Notes: generated by a model not told the origin, from the sequence alone. A stretch of DNA of 64,000 nucleotides from Pectinophora gossypiella (GCF_024362695.1 NC_065415.1:4877438-4941437); one strand, 5' to 3'. Shown: positions 42,401 through 52,325, counted from the first letter of the stretch. A program made the numbers and translations.

Positions 42401-42588
42401 CGAGTGGGATGGCACCTAGAGTAGTCGAATTCAAAGCCGTACTAGGACTTCTGTCCTCCGCCTCTGTATAGTAATGTCGGGTTCTAGGTGGTATATCCCC
42501 CGGCTTAACTGGTATAAAATATGGACGTCTGTCTAGTGTTGCCAGTTTGGGCAACCAGGTTAGTACCACAACATTGCATTACGCCTAT
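42401..42588. other. Possible upstream extension of P
   Basis: Mixed-composition sequence. A 93-codon minus frame covers 42288-42569 without a recognisable domain. Confidence 0.3.
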
Positions 42589-42725
42589 GTATCCCTGAAA
42601 AAGTGTACATTAGTACCCACTCCTCGCCAGCTATGTTTAAGTCCCATGTGACAGGGGACGAGCCTATTACCATTAACCGGCTACGAATCTTGGAAACCAC
42701 ATGATTTTAATTATATTTGTGATAG
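42589..42725 (-). mobile_element. SINE-5 fragment
   Basis: CCCACTCCTCGCCAGCTATG, GACGAGCCTATTACCATTAA and GAATCTTGGAAACC match 52118-52325. Confidence 0.75.
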
Positions 42726-43124
42726 CATCGTATTCAACACGAAAGAAGAAGCAGGAGGCATTAAATTATGTATTTTGTGCATAGGTAATAAAAAATAATG
42801 TTGGCTTTTTTATCTGTTTTAATTATCTATGAAACAAACATGAATTGTTTTCTTAGTAAAATAAGGTCGATTCTATTTTAAGAAATGGCCAAGTTAAAAA
42901 TAACAAAAATTTTACTAAACAAGTTTAAATTTATTCAAACACGTAGCTCGGGGCCCTTCCTATTTTAGGCTGCGAAGTGCTTTGGTACTTATTTTAATTA
43001 CCGCTGAGAGACGCGAAAGAAATTCTTATTGAAAGTTATTTAAGTACAAAAAATTAAAAGTATTTTCTTTAATAGAGGTGGAATTTAGAATATAAATAAG
43101 GTATAACATACACATAACATAAAT
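42726..43124. other. Unannotated AT-rich stretch
   Basis: Nothing recognised. Confidence 0.35.
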
Positions 43125-43185
43125 AGCCTATATACGTTCCAGTGCTGGGCACATGCCTCCCCTCAATCAACCGGAGGGGGTAACA
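43125..43185 (-). mobile_element. SINE-3, 3' tail
   Basis: CCTATATACGTTCCAGTGCT GGGCACATG and CAATCAACCGGAGGGGGTAA. Confidence 0.75.
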
Positions 43186-44479
43186 AAGGGGAGGGGGGTT
43201 ATAAGGTATAAGGTCAATAATTGCTGTGGACGTTTGTGTAATTATTTTCTGTCTTAAAATATAAAGTGCTCGTAATATAAATGAAACTTGTCTTTGTGAG
43301 GTTCTTAATTTAAAAAAGATAATTTTGCTAAGTATAATTGAACCAGGGGCTTTCGATTAATTATCAAAGTGTCTTGAACGACGCTCCTTAGGGACGCTCC
43401 TACTGCGCATTGTCATACTGCCAACAGAAGAGAGCAATATACAACGTATTTATAAAAAGAAGTACAACTTCCGAACTCTTCGTTAGATAAAAAATTAAAA
43501 TAACTTTCTTTCTTTTAAAAATATAATTAATATAAAAAAACATTCATTTTGTTTTCAGTTCAATCATAAAAGAGTTCCATTTTTCCAACATAATTGGTTT
43601 TAAATTCGATGACAAAGAAATTATTATCATGAAAATATTAATTGAAACAGTACCGGAGAGCTTTAAATTAAATGAGTCTACTCATATTAAAACGAGACAT
43701 TAAATAATGTGCTGATGCGTTCACGAAATGGTCTAGGACGAAAGAAGTATTTATCTATAATAGGTAAGAAGATATAAGATGTATTAACTTGATATATTTC
43801 TAGTTTAACATGCATATTTGAGAAAAAAGAAAAGGTTAAAAAATCGGTTATTTCACTTCGGTCTCAAGTTACTTAAAACAAACGAAAACCATTAGCCACT
43901 GTTACATTGCAAAGAATTCCATCTTGCTAACCCAGTTTTCCATTTGAATAGTACAAAAACTTCCACCCATTCCCTGTGAAAGCTCTGTAATAGGTCAGTT
44001 ACCAAAAATTACCCTCACTATCTTTCTAGGACTAAAGTTGGCGATTTGACGCCATTTCGGAAACTGCCTTCATTTGCAAAACGGCCAAAGTGAATCTTAA
44101 CATTCGAACACGTGACGGGAATCCCAACCTCATACTAACTTTTCCAATATATTCGTTAGTACCCTTTTATCTCCTTTTATTAGTTTCCACACAATTTGTT
44201 TTGATAGAACGGGCTCTAATAAGTACGTAAGCACGTTTTACAACTGTCTTAAATTTTACGACTGACGTCGCGGTCGGTGTTTGGGGTTTTACGTTCCGAT
44301 CTACATACCTAGGTTTGGCACGAAATTCTATGCCTATATTTCGCAACTTGATGCAATGAAGTGATAAACCGCTTTTATACCACCATCTATTCTCCACGAC
44401 ATACCGAGAAATTGGTTCTGTGGGGTTTTTATTGTAGGTATTTATGCATTTTGTGTCTGTAAATAAATATTAATTTTAG
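43186..44479. other. Unannotated AT-rich stretch
   Basis: No gene or recognised repeat. Confidence 0.4.
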
Positions 44480-44760
44480 AGGCTGAAATCCTCACACGCA
44501 AATTGCAGTGGATTGGTCATGTCCTTAGAAGACCTGTGGCACACCCGTCCCGATGAGCTCTGACCTGGAGTGCGCGTGGAAAACGCATAAGGGGGCGGCC
44601 CAAAGAGACCTGGCGAGACACTCGGTTGGCCGAGAGCTGAAAACCCTCGGCATGTCATGGGAGCAAGCTACAGAGGCTGCCAAAGATCGCGAGGAGTAGG
44701 AATCTGTTATTCGAGCCCTACATCCCAACAGGAGATAAAGGCATTAGAAGAAATAGATAA
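44480..44760 (+). mobile_element. LINE ORF C-terminal fragment with frameshift
   Basis: One frame reads ILTRKLQWIGHVLRRPVAHP, a stop, then ARGKRIRGRPKETWRDTRLA. Another continues ELKTLGMSWEQATEAAKDRE. WIGHVLRR and GRPKxTWRRDxE are hallmarks of LINE reverse-transcriptase C-termini. At least one frameshift and one nonsense codon make it a dead copy. Confidence 0.88.
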
Positions 44761-45196
44761 TTACTTATATATCTACATTATATACTCGTTAGCACACATA
44801 TACATCGTAAAGATTCATTCATTCACTCATTCATTTTAAAATTAACAGCTAGTTCCTTTCCATTTTATTTATTTATTATTTTATTTTATTTTATTCGAAG
44901 AGCTTACAGCATTATTTACACAATCAAAACCTTAATAATAAATAAAGGCTAATTACAAGCTACCACAGATAGAGAAAAGACAGCTAACGGAGGTGAGAAC
45001 ACCACATAATAATTATGTACTAAACAAAATAATAAACATAAAACAAAACCAAAAACAAAACATAAGCAAACCTACAAAATAAAACAAAACAAAACACAAT
45101 ATAAGTACCTAAACAAAATAATATACCTAACTAGGAGCTGCAATGACTACTCGCAAGCAATGATTTAATAGATCTACTGCTACTGCAAAACAGCGG
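44761..45196. other. A- and T-rich simple-sequence stretch
   Basis: TTATTTATTATTTTATTTTA near 44870 and many AAACAAAA words to 45110. It may be the tail of a minus-strand LINE. No gene. Confidence 0.35.
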
Positions 45197-45310
45197 CCTT
45201 TTCGGCGGATAAGAAAATGACAGGTATAAGTTAAAATAAAATTAGATACTTAGTGTGTATAGGGATTAGCATCATTAACAATTTATTAAGCTAAAAATGA
45301 CTTTAGTACA
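45197..45310. repeat. Right-arm fragment of the 25007 foldback
   Basis: TTCGGCGGATAAGAAAATGA CAGGTATAAG and AAAATGACTTTAG match 25280-25375. Confidence 0.75.
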
Positions 45311-46179
45311 TTTAGGTTAGAGTTAGTTTGATAATACCATATTCTGCATAATAGTGTTTGGTTCAAGAACGCTTTCAGTCAAGAAGCGTAATAATCAGTT
45401 TTATTTCTAACAACACTAAATATAAATTCATAGCGATAGTAAGTTTAAACACTTTCAAGAACTTATATAGTTAGCTGGCTCTTAAACATTATTACTTGAG
45501 ATACTTTCTTGTAAGATCCTCATTTTTCTGTAGTTATACGTAACTTTGGAACTTCAACACAATATAGAACAGTTTTAAAGCTCTTTTTCTTTGCACAGCT
45601 TAGGTAAAGGAAACATTATTTTACATAACTTCTATAAGAATATGTAACTTATTTACGGAGGTAACCTTGCGTGAACAAAAGTTCATTTTTTGCAAACCCC
45701 CTACTTCTCGTAGAGCTATTTTTAATATTACTGTGCACACAAGTAATAATCTACATAATAAGTGCCACTATTTCTTACCAATGGGGTAAGAATGGAGATT
45801 ACCTATTATAAATAGGTAATCTCCATTTTATACGAGTTTGGAATAGCATTTAAGTAGCAAATAAATTGCAAAAATACAATTTGCAACGAGTTCACTGTGA
45901 ATGTACTGTTACTGAGAAAACAATTAAGAGACCAAGGCAATACATTTGCAATTCTATTGTATTTGTGTTTGCGGACAGGCTGATTCTGAATTGCCTGTTT
46001 GCACTTTGTTTAATAGTACAAAATCACCAGCTGTTTGACAAATACTGTCGCTCCATACACAACGAGTGTGTGTTTGCTTACTAATATACTTATATAAAAA
46101 ATAAAACCTTAAAGGACCTAATTAATATTTCTTCAATATGTCCGGAATAATAAAAAAATGATTTAATTAATTATTATTA
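45311..46179. other. Unannotated stretch with a perfect hairpin
   Basis: Nothing recognised apart from the hairpin at 45791-45827. Confidence 0.4.
45791..45827. repeat. Perfect 17-bp-arm hairpin
   Basis: AATGGAGATTACCTATT, a 3-base loop ATA, then the exact complement AATAGGTAATCTCCATT. Confidence 0.97.
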
Positions 46180-46461
46180 TTAGCCTATATGATCCCACTG
46201 CTGAGCAAAGGCCTCCCCCATATTTTTCCAAGTATCCCGGTTCTGTGCGAGCTCTATCCAGTCTTTTCGATAACCGTCGAGATCATCGCGCCATCGTTTC
46301 CGGGGTCTACCACGTCTACGGTGTCCGTCCTGTGGTACCCAGTGCGTGATGATCTTTGCCCATCGTTCCGGATGCATGCGGCACACGTGTCCAGCCCAGT
46401 CCCACTTTAGCCTGGCGGTCTTCTTGCCAACATCAGCTATACCGGTTTTTGAGCGCAGCAC
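46180..46461 (-). mobile_element. RTE-like LINE, ORF C-terminus and 3' end
   Basis: The minus frame is open for 93 codons. It reads RSKTGIADVGKKTARLKWDW, then AGHVCRMHPERWAKI, GRPRKRWRDDLDGY and ends MGEAFAQQWDHIG. The stop falls in ATATAGGC and is followed by an AAT repeat. The codons for AFAQQWD are the sequence shared with the SINE-2 and SINE-3 tails. Only the last 94 residues remain, so it is 5'-truncated, but the frame is intact. Confidence 0.92.
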
Positions 46462-46492
46462 TTCATTAATAAAGTGTTTTATTTATATCTCA

Positions 46493-46749
46493 CTAGCGAC
46501 CCGCCCCGGCTTCGCTCTGGTGCAATGCTGAGGAAAAAATAAAATTATTTACGACATCACATTAAAAACCTCAAAAATAACAGTATTTCTCCACTATTTA
46601 ATGGATGTTATTATACATATAAACCCTCCTCTTGAATCACTTTATCTATTAAAAAAACCGCATCAAATCCGTTGCGTAGTTTTAAAGATATTAGCGTACA
46701 TAGGGATATAGGGCCAGAAAAATCGACTTTGTTTTATATTATGTAGTGA
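46493..46749 (-). mobile_element. Non-autonomous Helitron, complete
   Basis: The plus strand begins CTAGCGACCCGCCCCGGCTT after A and ends TTATATTATGTAGTGA before T. In minus sense it starts TC and ends CTAG between A and T. 257 bp. Its GC-rich 3' end CGAAGCCGGGGCGGGTCG is typical of lepidopteran Helitrons. Confidence 0.88.
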
Positions 46750-46921
46750 TTTGTTTGTATATTTTAAGGAATCTTTTGAAAGATGTTCTATTTTAAGACT
46801 TTGTTGTTACTGTATAGAATAAAATGATTAATTTATATACAAACAAACATCTAACGTAGTAACTAAGTGGTTATCTATTCTCACACCGTAAATAAGTCGT
46901 TATAAAAATACAGTATTACAT

Positions 46922-46977
46922 AGTATCACGTCTGTCTGTACCTATCCCCAAAGGTGTAGACAGAAGTGTGTAGTATA
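46922..46977 (-). mobile_element. SINE-5 tail, cut by MITE-A
   Basis: AGTATCACGTCTGTCTGTAC CTATCCCCAAAGG and TAGACAGAAGTGTG is the reverse of the SINE-5 3' end. MITE-A starts immediately after TA at 46976-46977. Confidence 0.65.
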
Positions 46978-47366
46978 CAGGGTGTTAGTGTATATGTATA
47001 TCAAGTAGAATTTACCGTCGCAAAAGTATGGAACGATAGGAAATCCACTTGATATCAACTCAGAGTCATGGTCTGAATCATCCCCCTCAGTATTTGTCAC
47101 GCTGTTAATAACACCCATATGTACTTGTATGGCTACTAGTATACACTTGTACACTTGTACGGGGTGTAAGTGACATCGTAACGAATACTGAGGAGGGTAT
47201 TTCAGCTCATTATTTTGAGTTAATATCAAGTGAAATTTCCCATCGCAAAAGTATAGAATTGAATATAATTAAAAAAAAACAAAATATCATGAATTTTGAG
47301 ACGGAAAATTTCACTCAGAATCATGGTCCGAATCGAAGTATTCGTTACGATGTCAATAACACCCTG
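46978..47366 (+). mobile_element. MITE-A, two-module copy
   Basis: CAGGGTGTTAGTGTATATGT to ATGTCAATAACACCCTG. The central joint has GTACTTGTATGGCTAC and ACTTGTACGGGGTGT. TA on the left, TT on the right. The first module is shorter than that of 50391-50863. Confidence 0.85.
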
Positions 47367-47449
47367 TTTACACCGGGTAAGTTGTTGTGATTTTCGCAAT
47401 GTTCGCCCTTTCTTCACTCACATGTGGGTATAAAGTTGTCCGAATTTCT

Positions 47450-47710
47450 TAACCCCGGTGTCAGGGTTACTATTGAGCTACCACAAGCGCCTAACATGAC
47501 TCATGTAACGACTTCATATTTATTTAGGCGGGACCGACTGCTTAACGTGCATTTCGAAGCACGGATCACCTTTCTTTCGGCCAATCGGATGACCAGCCTG
47601 CAATGTCCTTATCAAACTCGGGCTCACAAAGCGATTTTTATTATTATGTTCCCACCGAGCCTCGAACCTGGGACCTCTGGATCGTGAGCCCGTCGCCCAA
47701 TCACTGGAGT
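47450..47710 (-). mobile_element. SINE-1, full-length body, degraded tail
   Basis: GGTGTCAGGGTTACTATTGA, core remnant GGGACCGACTGCTTAACGTG, B box GAGCCTCGAACCTGGGACC and head TCACTGGAG. Confidence 0.85.
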
Positions 47711-48294
47711 AGACTTAGTTCGCCCGTAGTAACACTAAACTCTACAAACAAGTTTAGTGACAGCATAGTAACAGCTTAGCGAGTCATTTTCAAGGTGACT
47801 AACAAGATTATGTAACAACTTTAGCAAGTGTTATGAGGGTAGGTTAAAGATGTATGGCATTAATTGTCACTGAGGCGTGGATGAGCCTTGGGGTCTTAAA
47901 TGTCTGTAATGAAATATCCTCCGCGCTACGACGCGCTTCACGTCAATATTTCATTTCGAGCGTAGCACGTGCTACGATGTTGGAGACGCGTAGACAGGCG
48001 TAGACTTTTGTGATAGTAACTTTATTATTATAACTCAAAATTAATGGGTTGAAATTTTTGTACTAAATTATAATTTTAATTATCGTTCTATTTTTAGATT
48101 TAATTATTTTAGTCTAGGATAAACAAAGTATGTGAATTACAATGCTGTCCAAACAAAATAAAATAAATCAGATACAAGAAGGCGCCTTTTTTTCGAACTT
48201 TCAAAATATATTATGAGAATTATATTAAAGGCAATGAGTATTTATAACTATTTTTTTTATTGTTAATAATGTATCACCTTTCTCTTTCAAAACA
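47711..48294. other. Unannotated stretch with a 16-bp palindrome
   Basis: CGTAGCACGTGCTACG at 47961-47976 is a perfect palindrome. ATGAAATAT and ATATTTCAT face each other at about 47909 and 47946. No gene supported. Confidence 0.4.
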
Positions 48295-48487
48295 TCGTGA
48301 GGAAACCCACATTCCCGAAATGCACTTTCGGAGGTATGTGACCTAATTTGTATTGGGCTGGTTTTCCCTTCGCGGGTCGGAAGGTTAGACCGTCAGTCGT
48401 TTCTGTGAAAAACTGGACCTGTCAAATCTTCTGGTTAGGTAAGCGGACCCTGTGAAAAACGGGATAATGCTAGGAGGGTGGTGATCA
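48295..48487 (+). mobile_element. SINE-4, 3' 190 bp
   Basis: CGTGAGGAAACCCACATTCC, TGTATTGGGCTGGTTTTCCC, CTGGACCTGTCAAATCTTCT and GGACCCTGTGAAAAACGGGA. Confidence 0.85.
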
Positions 48488-48652
48488 CCATTCCCTTTCT
48501 TCTGGAAGGTTAGATGTAACGGAATAATACGAGTATATACCAGTGAGATGTGTATTTTATTTATGATTATTTATAGACTTATTTTGAGAAAGAAATATAA
48601 TATAAATGAAAGACTCATTTTAAGAATGAAATATATAAAATGAATGAATCCG

Positions 48653-49256
48653 TGATAGTCTTGTTTAGAGTAAGCGTGAATTGCCTACATAGATAATGTA
48701 GCTATACGTATCACGAGGAGCTCGGTGGCGCAGCGGTAAACGCGCTCGGTCTGCGATTGTTGAAGTTAAGCAACTTTCGCAAAGGCCGGTCATAGGATGG
48801 GTGACCACAAAAAAAAAAGTATTCATCTCGAGCTCCTCCGTGCTTCGGAAGGCACGTTAAGTCGTTGGTCCCGGCTGGATTAGCAGTCGTTAATAACCAC
48901 CAATCCGCACTGGGCCCGCGTGGTGGTTTAAGGCCCGATCTCCCTATCCATCCATAGGGAAGGCCCGTGCCCCAGCAGTGGGGACGATAATGGGCTGATA
49001 ATGATGATGATGACATACCACGAGCTCGAAACCCGCCTCGGGCACTATAGCACTGAATTTGACTTTATGAGTTTAAATTCATATTTGGATCACAGATAAT
49101 TGGTATCACGTGGTTTCCGCGATTTATGACTGGTTAATGACTTAAACATATGTACGTATATATATATATATGGCGAGAAATGGATGTATATCCTATATTA
49201 TACCACTGACCTACCCCTTCGTGGACGCAGGCGTGATTCTATGTTAGGTTATGTTT
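48653..49256 (+). mobile_element. SINE-5, split by SINE-2
   Basis: The head GTGATAGTCTTGTTTAGAGT AAGCGTG (48653-48717) is followed by a SINE-2. The B box CGAGCTCGAAACCCGCC and body resume at 49016 and end TACCCCTTCGTGGACGCAGG near 49230. Confidence 0.82.
48718..49015 (+). mobile_element. SINE-2, best promoter match, nested in SINE-5
   Basis: Bracketed by TATCACGAG (48709-48717) and TACCACGAG (49016-49024), 8 of 9 identical. The head reads GAGCTCGGTGGCGCAGCGGT, then GAAGTTAAGCAAC, 20 bases, and GGATGGGTGACC. Core, body and CCCCAGCAGTGGGGACGATA tail are present. Confidence 0.93.
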
Positions 49257-49340
49257 ATGTATAATGCTAGAAATAACATGAAGATTTGAAGACACAACAC
49301 ACATTACATAACATATATATACATAAATTCATGGCCTCGT

Positions 49341-49412
49341 AATCCCCTCCGGTTGATTGAGGAGAGGCCAGTGCCCAGCAGTGGGACGTATATAAGCTGT
49401 TTATGTAATCTC
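49341..49412 (+). mobile_element. SINE-3, 3' end
   Basis: CCCCTCCGGTTGATTGAGGA to CAGCAGTGGGACGTATATAA followed by GCTGTTTATGTAAT. Confidence 0.8.
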
Positions 49413-49560
49413 TAACGGGGTAGGCAGAGCCCCAAGTAATCAAAGACAACTTGCAGCCACTGTTGATACGATTTCGTAAGCTGGATATGATGAAGCTTAT
49501 GGGGATAAGGGATCAGCCTATCGCCCATAACATTAGTCCGTCATGTTAGAGGACACTTTA
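49413..49560 (-). mobile_element. Unclassified retroposon fragment
   Basis: GTAGGCAGAGCCCCAAGTAA and AACTTGCAGCCACTGTTGAT recur at 60541-60600. The class is unknown; the orientation is inferred from the CGCCTAC-type tail. Confidence 0.5.
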
Positions 49561-49569
49561 CATAAGATC

Positions 49570-49665
49570 ACGACTATATCCCAATTGGGGTAGTCGAAGG
49601 TAGGTACATCAATCGCAAGACGATCTTAGTACCTCTAGCGAGCTTTCTGTTAGACCAACAAAGAT
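49570..49665 (-). mobile_element. SINE-6, 3' part
   Basis: GACTATATCCCAATTGGGGT, AGGTACATCAATCGCAAG and GCTTTCTGTTAGACCAAC. It is continuous where the 5168 copy has MITE-C. Confidence 0.75.
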
Positions 49666-49683
49666 TTGATTTGAGGAATTTCT

Positions 49684-49970
49684 TCTTCTATCGTGTGGGT
49701 TGTGAGGTGTATTACCAACCTCATCAACCCTGATGTCAGGGTTATTATTGAGCCGCCATAGGCCCCTGACATGACTCATGTAACGACTACGTACTTACAT
49801 CAGTAAGTAGTAACCGGGACTAACGGCTTAACGTGACTTCCGATGCACGGATCATCTTACTTTCGGACATTCAGGTGATCAGCCTGTAATTTCCTAACCA
49901 AACTAGGGATCACAAAGTGATTTTTGTGATATGTCCCCACCGGGATTCAAACCCGGGACCTTCGGAAACC
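49684..49970 (-). mobile_element. SINE-1, A box lost
   Basis: TATCGTGTGGGTTGTGAGGT, a core variant GGGACTAACGGCTTAACGTG and B box GGATTCAAACCCGGGACC. It stops before the A box. Confidence 0.9.
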
Positions 49971-50390
49971 TTCCTTTGTGATGAATATTGTTTTAAAGGT
50001 TTAATATTTGCGCCTGTCCTGTCTACAGCCTAACAATCTACGTCATCACCACGTGCGCGAGTTTTTTTCGCAAGCCCCTGACACCAAAGGCCTTTAATTT
50101 CTTTCGCACGAAGTAATTTCTAAAGACGCACATTTATCATTTTAACCCTTAGAGTAATTAACCTAATTTACAACGAAAAATATAAATTCCCTGAAAGGAG
50201 CGATAAAAAGTTTAAAATTTTATCTGCTATGTAATTTGTTGGAGGTTAGTGTGGCGTATAAATTAGCAGGAAAATCGTAAAATATAGACGTGGAATATTT
50301 ATGGATGAGAAACTTCGTATTTAAGTAATGTTATTTTTAACGTCTAGTAGGTAATGTGAATTTAACTTTGTAGTCTCTCTCATGATTATA
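49971..50390. other. Unannotated stretch
   Basis: Nothing recognised. Confidence 0.35.
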
Positions 50391-50863
50391 CAGGGTGTTA
50401 GTGACATCGTAACGAAAACTTTGAGGGGTGATTGAGGCCATGATTCTGAGACGATATCAAGTGGAATTTTCCGTCGCAAAAGTATGGAACTGAAAATAAT
50501 AAAAAAAAACAAAAATTTTCATGAATATTCAGACTGAAAATTCTACTGAATCATTGTCTGAACCATCAGCCTCAGTATTCGTTACGGTGTCACTAACACC
50601 CATACCTACTTGTATGGCTACCGTATGTACTTGTGCGGGGTGTAAGTGACATCATAACGAATACTGAGGGGGATGATTCAGCTGATTATTCTGAGTCAAT
50701 GTCAAGTGGAATTTTCCATCGCAAAAATATAGAATTGAAAATAATTTAAAAAAACTAAAAAACAATCATGAATTTTGCGACGAAAAATTCCACCTGATAT
50801 TAACTCAGAATCATGGTCTGAATCATCACCCTGAGTATTCGTTACGATGTCACTAACACCCTG
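50391..50863 (+). mobile_element. MITE-A, complete two-module copy
   Basis: CAGGGTGTTAGTGACATCGT to ATGTCACTAACACCCTG with TA on both sides (50389-50390, 50864-50865). It contains two successive foldbacks (about 50391-50605 and 50636-50863) linked by a GTACTTGTGCGGGGTGT joint. Each module centre is an A-rich spacer. 473 bp, no ORF. Confidence 0.92.
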
Positions 50864-50875
50864 TATATTAATTCA

Positions 50876-50998
50876 TCATCATCATCATCAATTTAAGAGC
50901 CACGCTCTTGTCGGTGCAGCATTTCTGTAAAATACTCTCCATGCTACTTTTTTAGGGAAAAATAGGGCAGTGGTTTCCCTCTTGCCTTCCGCCCCCCG
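50876..50998 (-). mobile_element. SINE-7 / LINE 3' end with CAT repeat
   Basis: CATCATCATCATCATCAATT, GAGCCACGCTCTTGTCGGTG, ATACTCTCCATGCTAC and GGGCAGTGGTTTCCCTCTTG. Confidence 0.75.
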
Positions 50999-51144
50999 CG
51001 CGCGCCTTCTATATTAATTAGATTATGTAAAATTATTTTTACGAATATGCACATAAATGGTAACATAATTATTTTACATTTTGTAACCTACGTTGCGCTG
51101 TTTTAGTCTTTGCTACAAAGTTGTTATTTTCGACACATAAACAT

Positions 51145-51207
51145 AACATAAACGCGTAACGTCCCACTGCTGAGCACAGGCCTCCCCTCAATCAAGCGGA
51201 CGGGGAT
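51145..51207 (-). mobile_element. SINE-3, 3' tail
   Basis: CGTCCCACTGCTGAGCACAG and TCCCCTCAATCAAGCGGACG. Confidence 0.75.
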
Positions 51208-51236
51208 TTTCGACACAGAATAGATATTAAACAGTA

Positions 51237-51405
51237 CTTTCGAATAACGCAATCGGCTCGACCATTATGGACGGCGGTGCGGCTTACCTATCACGTTGGT
51301 CTAACAGAAAGTTCAATGAGGTGTGGGATCATAGTTCATCATGCGATAGATGTACCTGTAACTATTCCAAATGAGATGTAGTCGTCAGCTTATGTTATAT
51401 TGTTC
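51237..51405 (+). mobile_element. SINE-6, central and 3' part
   Basis: CGGCTCGACCATTATGGACG, TATCACGTTGGTCTAACAGA and ATGTAGTCGTCAGCTTATGT. Confidence 0.8.
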
Positions 51406-51843
51406 GAATGACATTTCAGTCAAACCCGACCATAGGCGAAAATCATATTTTATTTAGGTACATAAATAAAAGCAGTTTCACAACATTTTTTTTTTTTGGT
51501 CGCTAGTTCATTACATCTGATAGAAAAAGCGCATAAAATAAATGAGCCTTAATGCATACAAACAAGTGTTAAAAGGAAACTTGCATGACGATTAACAATA
51601 AATATAGCGCCAACCTTAACCTGACCTCACCTAGTAATAAAGAAGTAGAATACAAACTTGGCCTAGTGCATTGGCAAGATAATTGTAGTTAATAATATAT
51701 TGTGCTATATTTTCTGCAAGTAATAGGTTTACTTTGACTACGTTGTACGCTGAAACAGAAATAGACTTATTTTTTTTTTCTTTTTTTTTTACATTTTGTT
51801 ATTTTTCACTTTTCGCATAATTTAATGATAGTAACATAGAATA
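51406..51843. other. Unannotated AT-rich stretch
   Basis: T runs near 51485 and 51772-51790. Nothing else recognised. Confidence 0.35.
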
Positions 51844-51983
51844 AGGGTGGTATCAATAAACTAATCTCAGCTGAGACTGCCCTCAAGATCATGCTCAAGT
51901 CCCTGTTTTTATATAAGAACTGTCACATTGACATGATCTTGAAAGCAGTCTCGAAGCTGAGATTAGTTTATTAATACCACCCT
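51844..51983. mobile_element. 140-bp foldback element
   Basis: AGGGTGGTATCAATAAACTA ATCTCAGCT mirrors AGCTGAGATTAGTTTATTAA TACCACCCT (one mismatch in 29). The inner CTCAAGATCATG and CATGATCTTGA also pair. No TSD is visible. Confidence 0.85.
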
Positions 51984-52117
51984 AGGTCATGTTGCTAACA
52001 ACTATGGAATTTTTAACTTCCTGAAATAAATTATTTGAATTTCCTCGTAATCTTTTAGAACAAATGAATTAAGTCTCTTTCTATCGTCTAATATTATAAA
52101 TACCAGGTACATAAAAA

Positions 52118-52325
52118 AAGTATCACGCCTACATCGCAGAGGTAGACAGATGTGTACACGTGCCCATTCCTCGCCAGCTATGTTTAAGTCAAATGTAATA
52201 GCGGCAAGCCTATTGTCAATAACCGGACACAAATCTTGGAAACTAAGTGATATCAATTATCTAAAGTTCCAAATATGAATTCAAACTCATGAAGTTGTTC
52301 ATAGCTCGAACCGGGATTTGAATTA
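52118..52325 (-). mobile_element. SINE-5, minus strand
   Basis: TATCACGCCTACATCGCAGA, CCATTCCTCGCCAGCTATGT, GCAAGCCTATTGTCAATAAC and B box GCTCGAACCGGGATTTGAA. Confidence 0.82.

Noticed and set aside
42288..42569. 93-codon minus-strand frame
   Set aside because: Overlaps retroposon P sequence that is also repeated without an open frame elsewhere.
48718..48810. A genuine 5S rRNA gene
   Set aside because: Only the internal-control-like block is present. The 5' third is tRNA-like and the 3' part runs into an A tract and the SINE body.
50391..50863. CRISPR array because of the regularly repeated arms
   Set aside because: Repeats are inverted and diverged, the spacing is that of a foldback, TA duplications flank it, and the genome is eukaryotic.
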